Assembly (NCBI RefSeq): GCF_000732615.1
Contig: NZ_JPGL01000056.1
Span: 1-64,000, forward strand
DNA: 64,000 bases
Origin: Burkholderia paludis
GTDB lineage: Bacteria > Pseudomonadota > Gammaproteobacteria > Burkholderiales > Burkholderiaceae
Reading direction: 5' to 3'
Position 1 is the stretch's first letter, and each line of letters opens with the position of its first letter. Position numbers and translations under genes: made by a program. Of the stretch, positions 49,152 to 56,168 are shown one piece after another. The notes beneath the pieces were generated by a model. That model saw only the letters and a program-made list of their open reading frames with translations. It was not told where the DNA came from and ran no database searches.

Positions 49152-49573
49152 GCTCCGCTCCCGCAAATCGAGAACACGAATTCGCGCTGAAGGTGCGCCG
49201 CGCGCTGGACGAGCGCGCGGCCGCCCTGCCTGCCGCGACCACCGACCGTCTGGCCGTCGCCCGACGGGCCGCGCTCGCGCGCAAGAAGCCCGAAGCCGTG
49301 ACCGCACCGGTGTTCGTGCCGGCCTTCGCCGGCGCGCCCGGCGCCTACGGCACGGGGCCCGCGAACCGCCCGCAGGCGTCGTTCGCTCGCCGCCTGCTGC
49401 GCGCGTGGCCGCTCGCGCTGCTGCTCGCGGGGCTCGTCGGCATCGCCTACTGGGAAGACATGCAGCGCACCGCCGAACTCGCCGACATCGACGCGGCGAT
49501 GCTCAGCGACGACCTGCCGCTCAACGCGTATCTCGATCACGGGTTCAACGCGTATCTTTCGCGCGCTCACTAA
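49148..49573 (+). CDS. DUF3619 family protein, candidate anti-sigma factor
   Basis: A 141-residue protein of the DUF3619 family. Residues 1-80 are soluble and helical (HEFALKVRRALDERAAALP...), residues 83-101 form one membrane helix (RAWPLALLLAGLVGIAYWE), and about 40 residues follow outside. The topology of short cytoplasmic part, one helix and short periplasmic part is that of anti-sigma factors, and its start codon overlaps the sigma stop. No ZAS zinc motif is present, so the role is inferred from position and shape. Confidence 0.8.
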   Translation: MSSAPANREHEFALKVRRALDERAAALPAATTDRLAVARRAALARKKPEAVTAPVFVPAFAGAPGAYGTGPANRPQASFARRLLRAWPLALLLAGLVGIAYWEDMQRTAELADIDAAMLSDDLPLNAYLDHGFNAYLSRAH

Positions 49574-49599
49574 CAGACAATAACGAGGGGATCGCACGG

Positions 49600-50355
49600 G
49601 TGAGTCAGAAGCGCGGCCTGGCCGTATTTTTCGGATGCGTGATCGCGATCGCCGTTTCCTACGTCGCCACGTACTCCCGATTTCACCCGCCCCCCGCGAC
49701 GACCGCCGTCGCGGCCAACAGCCCGGCCACGCCCGCGTCGGCCGCGACCGGGCTGACCACCGAACTCCCTCCGCTGCCGCTGCCGGCCGCCACCGGCCCG
49801 TTGTCGTGGGCGCGCCTCACGCCGGCGCAGCATGCGGCGCTCGCGCCGTTCGCCGACCAGTGGGACGGCTTCAGCGACGCCCGCAAGCGAAAATGGCTGA
49901 AGATCGCGTCGCGTTTCTCGAAATTGACGCCTGATGACCAGAAGCGCCTGCAGGAGCGGATGACCGAATGGGCGAAGATGACGCCCGAGCAGCGTCGCGT
50001 CGCGCGCGAGAACTACCAGAGCGCGAAGGAACTGTCCGCGCAGGCGCGCGAGCGCGCCTGGAAGGCGTACCAGCAGCTCCCCGAGGAACAGAAGGAACGT
50101 CTCGCGGCTGCCGAGCGCCGCCGCCGGCCGAGCGTCGTCAGTGCGCCGCCGACCGTCGCCGACCGCGACGTGCGCCGCCTCGTCAATTCGCACGAACACC
50201 CGGCGAGCGGCGCGGCCGCCGTGCCGGCGCCCGCGTCGGCCGGTGCCGCCGCGCAACCGGTGCCGGCATCGGCGACGTCCGGCGCCGCATCCGTGCCGGC
50301 CGCCGTGTCGCCGGTGTCGCCCGCCGACGCGCCCTCGCTGTTCAAGGGCTCCTGA
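49600..50355 (+). CDS. DUF3106 family protein
   Basis: A 251-residue protein starting at GTG 49600 with GAGGGG upstream. A signal anchor at about 6-24 is followed by a helical DUF3106 domain (about 65-165) with repeated tryptophan-containing helices such as WARLTPAQHAALAPFADQWDG and KRLQERMTEWAKMTPEQR, which resemble CpxP/RcnR-type periplasmic helical sensors in general look. The last 70 residues are Ala/Pro-rich and disordered. It may sense envelope state for the sigma factor; inference only. Confidence 0.8.
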   Translation: MSQKRGLAVFFGCVIAIAVSYVATYSRFHPPPATTAVAANSPATPASAATGLTTELPPLPLPAATGPLSWARLTPAQHAALAPFADQWDGFSDARKRKWLKIASRFSKLTPDDQKRLQERMTEWAKMTPEQRRVARENYQSAKELSAQARERAWKAYQQLPEEQKERLAAAERRRRPSVVSAPPTVADRDVRRLVNSHEHPASGAAAVPAPASAGAAAQPVPASATSGAASVPAAVSPVSPADAPSLFKGS

Positions 50356-50361
50356 GCGGCC

Positions 50362-50868
50362 GTGGCCGACGCCCGCGCGCCCGCTGCCCCCGCCGTCGCT
50401 CCGTCCGTACGACGGCGCCTTGCCGCGCTGCTCTACGAAGGCGTGCTGCTGTTCGGCGTGGTGTTCTTCGCCGGGCTCGCGTTCAGCCTCGCGACGCAGC
50501 AACGCAACGGCCTCGTCCACCACAACCTGCTCGCCGCCTGGATCGCGCTGGTCGTCGGCGCGTATTTCGTCTGGTTCTGGACGCACGGCGGCCAGACCCT
50601 GCCGATGAAGACCTGGCGGCTGCGGCTCGAATCGTCGAGCGGCCGGCCGCTGAGCGCGGGCCACGCGCTCGTGCGCTACGCGCTCGGCTGGCTGTGGTTC
50701 CTGCCGCCGCTCGCGCTGCATCCGCTCCTCGGCCTGTCGGTGCCCGTCACGCTCGCACTGACCGCCGCCTGGATCGTCGCGTGGGCCGGCGCCGCCCGCC
50801 TGCATGCCGGCCGCCAGTTCCCGCACGACCGGATCGCGCGCACGCGCGTCGTTGCGATGCCGCGCTGA
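50362..50868 (+). CDS. RDD family membrane protein
   Basis: A 168-residue protein from GTG 50362, six bases after the DUF3106 stop. The RDD domain runs from RRRLAALLYEGVLLFGVVF with three membrane helices (about 22-44, 58-74, 110-145). The GGQTLPMKTWRLRL segment is typical of the family. RDD proteins are thought to be membrane transport or anchoring modules, some with Na+/H+ antiport; role here unknown. It is the last gene of the sigma operon. Confidence 0.85.
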   Translation: MADARAPAAPAVAPSVRRRLAALLYEGVLLFGVVFFAGLAFSLATQQRNGLVHHNLLAAWIALVVGAYFVWFWTHGGQTLPMKTWRLRLESSSGRPLSAGHALVRYALGWLWFLPPLALHPLLGLSVPVTLALTAAWIVAWAGAARLHAGRQFPHDRIARTRVVAMPR

Positions 50869-51022
50869 CGCGCCGCATTCGCCAGACGAAAACCGCTCCC
50901 CCGCTCCGTCGATCCGGCCCCAGGCCTTGCCGGACAACCGCCGACCGCTCCGTTCGGCAGGTCGCACAACGCCCGCGCATTCACTGCTAAACACCCTTCA
51001 GCGGCCGTAATAAGAACGTCTT

Positions 51023-51044
51023 GTGACTGTCACGGCACAGTCAC
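51023..51044 (+). promoter_or_regulatory. Pho-box-like direct repeat, also an inverted repeat
   Basis: CTGTCAC at 51027-51033 and CAGTCAC at 51038-51044 are spaced exactly 11 bases start to start, with a four-base spacer, the spacing of a PhoB box (consensus CTGTCAT repeats). The spacer GGCA is less AT-rich than usual. The same bases also form an inverted repeat, GTGACTGT (51023-51030) with ACAGTCAC (51037-51044), so a dimeric repressor site is an alternative. It lies 47 bases before the PlcP-like ATG. Confidence 0.55.
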
Positions 51045-51090
51045 GCCCGCATGGCGGAATGCCGTTAATGTCAACCGGCGCGAGTCATGC

Positions 51091-52029
51091 ATGGGCCAGA
51101 AAACGTCCGCGACCTCACTGTTACGTCACCCTCTCGGCGCACGCGCCGCCACCGCGTTCCTGTCCGATTCCGCCACGGCCGACGGCCTGGCGTCGCAAGA
51201 ACCGCATGCCGGGCACGCCACGCAGCACGACGACCCCGATTCGGCCACGCATCGCTATCGCACCATCTGGCTGTCCGACATCCACCTCGGCTCGAGCGGC
51301 TGCCAGGCGCCGTACCTGCTCGACTTCCTGCGTCACAACGATTCGGAATACCTGTACCTCGTCGGCGACATCATCGACGGCTGGCAACTGAAGAAGGGCT
51401 GGTACTGGCCGCAGGCGCACAACGACGTCGTGCAGAAGATCCTGCGCAAGGCGCGCAAGGGCACGCAGGTCATCTATATCCCCGGCAACCACGACGAAGG
51501 CGCGCGGCAATTCTGCGATCTCGCGTTCGGCGACATCCACGTGCGCGGCGAGGCGTTCCACACGACGCTCGCGGGCAAACGTTTGTGGATCGTGCACGGC
51601 GACCTGTTCGACGGCGTGATCCAGCACGCGAAATGGCTCGCGTACCTCGGCGACACGCTCTACACGCTGATCCTCGTGCTGAACCGCTGGTTCAACCGGA
51701 TCCGCAGCCGGCTCGGCTTCCAGTACTGGTCGCTGTCGCAGTACCTGAAGCACCAGGTCAAGAACGCGGTCAACTTCATCTCGCAGTTCGAGACCGTGAT
51801 GACCGACGAGGCGCGTCGCCGCGGCTGCGACGGCGTCGTGTGCGGCCACATCCACAAGGCGGAGATCCGCGACATCGACGGCGTGCTGTACTGCAACGAC
51901 GGCGACTGGGTCGAAAGCCTGTCCGCGCTCGTGGAAACGATGGAAGGCGAACTGAAGATCGTGTACTGGACAGTGATGCGCAGCGCACCGTCGGAAGCCC
52001 CGTCGCGCAAGGCCAAGGCCACCGCCTGA
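51091..52029 (+). CDS. PlcP-like metallophosphoesterase (phospholipase C for membrane lipid renovation)
   Basis: A 312-residue calcineurin-type phosphoesterase. Metal ligands: Asp63 and His65 (LSDIHLG), Asp93 (VGDIIDG), Asn133/His134 (PGNHDE), His169 (VHGD) and GHIH near residue 250. Automated tools usually name it UDP-2,3-diacylglucosamine diphosphatase (LpxH-like). The segments SSGCQAPYLLDFL and GWYWPQAHNDVVQKILRKARKG, and the glycosyltransferase next door, instead match PlcP, which hydrolyses phospholipids to diacylglycerol under phosphate starvation. The first 57 residues are a low-complexity extension. Confidence 0.75.
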   Translation: MGQKTSATSLLRHPLGARAATAFLSDSATADGLASQEPHAGHATQHDDPDSATHRYRTIWLSDIHLGSSGCQAPYLLDFLRHNDSEYLYLVGDIIDGWQLKKGWYWPQAHNDVVQKILRKARKGTQVIYIPGNHDEGARQFCDLAFGDIHVRGEAFHTTLAGKRLWIVHGDLFDGVIQHAKWLAYLGDTLYTLILVLNRWFNRIRSRLGFQYWSLSQYLKHQVKNAVNFISQFETVMTDEARRRGCDGVVCGHIHKAEIRDIDGVLYCNDGDWVESLSALVETMEGELKIVYWTVMRSAPSEAPSRKAKATA

Positions 52030-52058
52030 CACAACCCTACTCACAGGACAATGCCGCG

Positions 52059-53093
52059 ATGAAGATCATGATCGTCACCGACGCATGGGAACCGCAGGTC
52101 AACGGCGTCGTGCGCACGCTGAAGAGCACGTCGCGCGAACTCGTGGCGCTCGGCCATCGCGTCGAACTGCTGACACCGCTGGAATTCCGCACGGTGCCCT
52201 GCCCGACCTACCCCGAGATCCGCCTGTCGATCCTGCCGTACCGCAAGCTGCGCGCGCGGATCGACGCGTTCGCGCCCGACGCGCTGCACATCGCGACCGA
52301 AGGCCCGCTCGGCCTCGCCGCGCGGCGCTACGCGCGCGCGCGCAAGCTGCCGTACACGACCGCGTACCACACGCGCTTTCCGGAATACGTGCAGGCGCGC
52401 TTCGGCATCCCGCTGGCCGCGACCTACCGCTTCCTGCACTGGTTCCACGGGCCGTCGCTCGCGGTGATGGCGCCGACGCCGGTCGTCAAGCAGGACCTCG
52501 AGAAATACGGCTTCACGAACGTCGTGCTGTGGACCCGCGGCGTCGATCTCGACGTGTTCCGGCCGATGGAATCGAAGGTGCTCAATACCGCGCGGCCGAT
52601 CTTCCTGTACGTGGGCCGCGTCGCGATCGAGAAGAACGTCGAGGCGTTCCTGCGTCTCGACCTGCCCGGCTCGAAGTGGGTCGCGGGCGAAGGCCCCGCG
52701 CTCGCGGAACTGAAGTCGCGCTATCCGGAGGCGAATTATCTCGGCGTGCTGTCACAGGCGGAGCTCGCGAAGGTGTATGCTGCGGCCGACGTGTTCGTAT
52801 TCCCGAGTCGCACCGACACGTTCGGCCTCGTGCTGCTCGAGGCGCTCGCCTGCGGTACGCCGGTCGCCGCGTATCCCGTGACGGGCCCGATCGACGTGCT
52901 CGGCGAAGGCGACGCCGGCGCGATGCACGAGGACCTGCAGGAAGCCTGCCTCGAGGCGCTGAAGATCGAACGCACGACTGCGCGTGCCTGGGCGGAACGC
53001 TTTTCGTGGCGCGCGGCCTCCGAGCAGTTCGCGTCGCATCTGAAGCCGCTGCCGAAGACCGCGTACTCGCCAGCCGAAGGTGCCGCCGTTTGA
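52059..53093 (+). CDS. Agt-like GT4 glycosyltransferase (diacylglycerol glycosyltransferase)
   Basis: A 344-residue GT-B enzyme. N-terminal domain DAWEPQVNGVVRTL with the acceptor loop; C-terminal donor site with ADVFVFPSRTDTFGLVLLEALACGTPV carrying the E-x7-E motif for UDP-sugar binding. It resembles the Agt enzymes that add glucose or glucuronate to diacylglycerol, which act with PlcP. Lies 29 bases after the PlcP-like gene. The sugar cannot be read from the sequence. ATG 52059 begins the conserved KIMIVTDAW strand. Confidence 0.78.
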   Translation: MKIMIVTDAWEPQVNGVVRTLKSTSRELVALGHRVELLTPLEFRTVPCPTYPEIRLSILPYRKLRARIDAFAPDALHIATEGPLGLAARRYARARKLPYTTAYHTRFPEYVQARFGIPLAATYRFLHWFHGPSLAVMAPTPVVKQDLEKYGFTNVVLWTRGVDLDVFRPMESKVLNTARPIFLYVGRVAIEKNVEAFLRLDLPGSKWVAGEGPALAELKSRYPEANYLGVLSQAELAKVYAAADVFVFPSRTDTFGLVLLEALACGTPVAAYPVTGPIDVLGEGDAGAMHEDLQEACLEALKIERTTARAWAERFSWRAASEQFASHLKPLPKTAYSPAEGAAV

Positions 53094-53626
53094 AACGAGA
53101 CCTGAACGACAAGACCCCGCCCCCCGCCGCGACGCCGCACCGGCATCGCCCGTTCGACGAGGAAGAGCCGCACGCCGAAGCGGACGCGCATGCGCACGAG
53201 CCGCTCGGTCCCGACGATCAACTCACGCCGCTGCCGCCGAACCCGTACAAGCGCCACCGCGGCATCACGCGCGCCTGGTTCGCGCTCAAGCATTCGCTGA
53301 ACGGCTTTCGTGTCGCGATCCGCGAGGAGAGCGCGTTTCGGCAGGAGCTCACGCTCGCCGCGCTGATGCTGCCGATCGGCGCATTCGCGCCGGTGCCGGC
53401 CGCGTCGCGCGCACTGCTGATCGCGTCGGTGCTGCTCGTGCTGATCGTCGAGCTGCTGAACTCGAGCGTCGAGGCCGCGATCGACCGCATCTCGCTCGAG
53501 CGCCACGAACTCTCCAAGCGCGCCAAGGATCTCGGCAGTGCGGCCGTGACGGTCGCGCTGTTCGCGTGCGTGACGACGTGGGGCTTCGTGCTCGGCCCGG
53601 TCGTCGCACGCTGGCTCGGCTTCTAG
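53090..53626 (+). CDS. dgkA: Diacylglycerol kinase with N-terminal extension (TTG start)
   Basis: A 178-residue protein, about 55 residues longer than E. coli DgkA. Residues 1-60 are acidic and His-rich, the rest is the three-helix kinase (GITRAWFALKHSLNGFRVAIREE, ELLNSSVEAAIDRISLERHELSKRAKDLGSAAV). It phosphorylates diacylglycerol to phosphatidic acid. TTG 53090 overlaps the glycosyltransferase stop by four bases and no ATG is available before the core. In this cassette it would compete with the glycosyltransferase for diacylglycerol. Confidence 0.85.
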   Translation: MKRDLNDKTPPPAATPHRHRPFDEEEPHAEADAHAHEPLGPDDQLTPLPPNPYKRHRGITRAWFALKHSLNGFRVAIREESAFRQELTLAALMLPIGAFAPVPAASRALLIASVLLVLIVELLNSSVEAAIDRISLERHELSKRAKDLGSAAVTVALFACVTTWGFVLGPVVARWLGF

Positions 53627-53833
53627 CGAACAGCCCGGCGGGCACGCCGCGCACCGCCCCGCGTGCGGCGCTGCACCATGCGCCGCGCGGGGCCGCGAAC
53701 ACGAAATGCGCCCGATGTTGCGAAACCCCGGTTTATAATCGTCCGCTAGACATAGAACAGCAACCCGCGCCGGACGAATCACGCAGCATCGATTGCAGCG
53801 CCCGCCAGTCCGGCACACACAGGGCCGGACGAC

Positions 53834-54577
53834 ATGGAAGCGAAACCTCCCCGCCGCACCCGCGAACGGATTCTCGAGTTGTCGTTGAAACTCTTCAACG
53901 AGATCGGCGAGCCGAACGTCACGACCACGACGATCGCCGAGGAAATGGAAATCAGTCCAGGCAACCTGTACTACCATTTCCGCAACAAGGACGACATCAT
54001 CAACAGCATCTTCGCGCAGTTCGAGCAGCAGATCGAACGGCGGTTGCGTTTCCCGGAAGATCATCGTCCGACGATCGACGAAACCTGGTCGTACCTGCAG
54101 TACATGGCCGATTTCATGTGGACCTACCGGTTCCTGTATCGCGACCTCAACGACCTGCTCGCACGCAACCGCACGCTCGAGACGCACTTCAAGCAGATCA
54201 TCAGCCACAAGGTGCGCTTCGCGCGCGAGATGTGCGAGCTGCTCGTGTCGGACACCGAAATGGTCGCGACGCCCGCCGAGATCGAGGTCATCGCCACCAA
54301 CATGGCCGTGATCTCGACATACTGGCTGTCGTACCAGTACGTGATGCACCCGCGCAAATACAACGACCAGGATGCGATCCGCGAGGAACTGCACCAGGTC
54401 AGCATGCACGTGATCTCGGTGATGGCGCCGTACCTGCGCGGGCGCTCGCGCCAGCTGTTCGACGATCTGGTCTCCGGCAAGCTGCCGAAGCGCCAGTTCA
54501 CCGATTATCTGCCGCCGCGCGACGGTTCGCCGCGGCCGGCCGGCGGGCACGCGCCCGCCAAGGATGCCAAGCAATGA
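53834..54577 (+). CDS. TetR/AcrR family transcriptional regulator
   Basis: A 247-residue regulator. The HTH is at about 8-58 (RERILELSLKLFNEIGEPNVTTTTIAEEMEISPGNLYYHFRNKDDI), followed by a helical ligand-binding domain. The ligand is unknown. A -10 like TATAAT at 53734-53739 lies about 95 bases upstream. The downstream LOG gene overlaps by four bases (ATGA), so the two are coupled. Confidence 0.93.
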   Translation: MEAKPPRRTRERILELSLKLFNEIGEPNVTTTTIAEEMEISPGNLYYHFRNKDDIINSIFAQFEQQIERRLRFPEDHRPTIDETWSYLQYMADFMWTYRFLYRDLNDLLARNRTLETHFKQIISHKVRFAREMCELLVSDTEMVATPAEIEVIATNMAVISTYWLSYQYVMHPRKYNDQDAIREELHQVSMHVISVMAPYLRGRSRQLFDDLVSGKLPKRQFTDYLPPRDGSPRPAGGHAPAKDAKQ

Positions 54578-55155
54578 AGGCAGTCTGTGTTTACTGCGGC
54601 TCGTCGTCCGGCGTGCGGCCCGTCTATGCCGACGCCGCGCGTGCGTTCGGGCGTGCGCTCGTCGATGCGGGCCTCACGCTCGTCTACGGCGGCGGCCGTG
54701 TCGGCCTGATGGGCGTGATCGCCGACGAAGTGATGGCGGCCGGCGGCCGTGCGGTCGGCGTGATTCCCGAACTGCTCGTCGACAAGGAAGTGGGCCATAC
54801 GGGGCTGTCGGAACTGCACGTCGTGCCCGACATGCACCACCGCAAGAAAATGATGGCCGACCTGTCCGACGCGTTCGTCGCGATGCCCGGCGGCGCCGGC
54901 ACGCTCGAGGAACTCTTCGAGGTCTACACGTGGGCGCAGCTTGGCTATCATCGCAAGCCCGTCGCGCTCTACAACATCGACTCGTTCTACGATCCGCTGA
55001 TCGCGCTGCTGCGTCATACGGTCGACGAAGGCTTCATGCGCCCGGCCTATTTCGACGCACTGTGCGTCGAATCGGAACCCGTCGAACTGATCGAGCGGCT
55101 GCGTCGCTACCAGCCGCCCGCCCGCGACAAGTGGGCGCCCGACTCGGCAAAGTAA
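54574..55155 (+). CDS. LOG family protein (nucleotide 5'-monophosphate phosphoribohydrolase)
   Basis: A 193-residue Rossmann-type protein of the LOG family, with MPGGAGTLEELFEVYTW (103-120), the PGGxGTxxE active-site motif, and VYGGGRVGLMG. In plants and bacteria these cut cytokinin riboside monophosphates to the free base, or hydrolyse other nucleoside monophosphates. It is coupled to the TetR gene. The natural bacterial substrate is not known from sequence. Confidence 0.93.
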   Translation: MKAVCVYCGSSSGVRPVYADAARAFGRALVDAGLTLVYGGGRVGLMGVIADEVMAAGGRAVGVIPELLVDKEVGHTGLSELHVVPDMHHRKKMMADLSDAFVAMPGGAGTLEELFEVYTWAQLGYHRKPVALYNIDSFYDPLIALLRHTVDEGFMRPAYFDALCVESEPVELIERLRRYQPPARDKWAPDSAK

Positions 55156-55177
55156 CCCTCGACAAAACCTGTACGCC

Positions 55178-55939
55178 ATGACCGCACCCACCGACCGCAA
55201 GGCTGTCCTCATCACCGGCGCGAGCCGCGGCATCGGCCGCGCGACCGCCGTGCTGGCGGCCGAGCACGGCTGGGACGTCGGCATCAACTATGCGCGCGAC
55301 GCAGCGGCGGCCGAACTCACCGCGCAGGCAGTCCGCGACGCGGGCGGCCGTGCGTGCATCGTCGCGGGCGACGTCGCGAACGAGGCGGACGTCATCAAGA
55401 TGTTCGATACCGTCGCGGCGGCGTTCGGACGCCTCGACGCGCTCGTCAACAACGCCGGCATCGTCGCGCCGTCGCTGCCGCTTGCCGACATGCCGGCCGA
55501 CCGGCTGCGGCGGATGTTCGACACCAACGTGCTCGGCGCATACCTGTGCGCACGCGAAGCCGCGCGCCGGCTGTCCACCGACCGCGGCGGCCGCGGCGGC
55601 GCGATCGTCAACGTCTCGTCGATCGCGGCCCGGATCGGCTCGCCGAACGAATACGTCGATTACGCAGGCTCGAAAGGCGCGGTCGATTCGCTGACGATCG
55701 GCCTCGCGAAGGAACTCGGCCCGCACGGCGTGCGCGTCAACGCGGTACGCCCCGGCCTGATCGAGACCGACATCCACGCAAGCGGCGGCCAGCCGGGCCG
55801 GGCGGCCCGCCTCGGCGCCACGACGCCGCTCGGTCGCGCGGGTGAAGCGCGGGAGATCGCCGAGGCGATCGTCTGGCTGCTCGGCGACGCGGCGTCTTAC
55901 ACGACGGGCGCCCTGCTCGACGTCGGCGGCGGCCGGTAA
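55178..55939 (+). CDS. SDR family oxidoreductase
   Basis: A 253-residue short-chain dehydrogenase/reductase. NAD(P) site TGASRGIGRA, NNAGIV, and the catalytic Ser/Tyr/Lys set with NVSSIAARIGSPNEYVDYAGSKGA. It probably reduces a ketone or oxidises an alcohol with NADP; FabG-like in general, but substrate unknown. It follows the LOG gene by 22 bases. Confidence 0.93.
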   Translation: MTAPTDRKAVLITGASRGIGRATAVLAAEHGWDVGINYARDAAAAELTAQAVRDAGGRACIVAGDVANEADVIKMFDTVAAAFGRLDALVNNAGIVAPSLPLADMPADRLRRMFDTNVLGAYLCAREAARRLSTDRGGRGGAIVNVSSIAARIGSPNEYVDYAGSKGAVDSLTIGLAKELGPHGVRVNAVRPGLIETDIHASGGQPGRAARLGATTPLGRAGEAREIAEAIVWLLGDAASYTTGALLDVGGGR

Positions 55940-56168
55940 TCCCGCGCCGAGGTCCATCCAGTTTCATCGCCGGACGCAATCCGTCGTCAGGACACCACAA
56001 ATCTCCACAATTTCGAGACAGTTTCAGTAAGCCCCCGTAACAATTCCGTGGTTTACTACCAGACATCAGACAGGTGCCTGAAAACACCTGTCCGTCGCCC
56101 CCTGATGTGGCCCTTACCGGTCCTGCCCATGTAGCCGGACCCGCTCGACTCGACCCGAGACTCCTTCC

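Noticed and set aside
51091-52029. LpxH (lipid A pathway) assignment
   Set aside because: Core motifs are shared by the whole superfamily. Sequence between motifs and the linked glycosyltransferase and kinase fit PlcP better, and no lpx genes are nearby. Kept as the main alternative.
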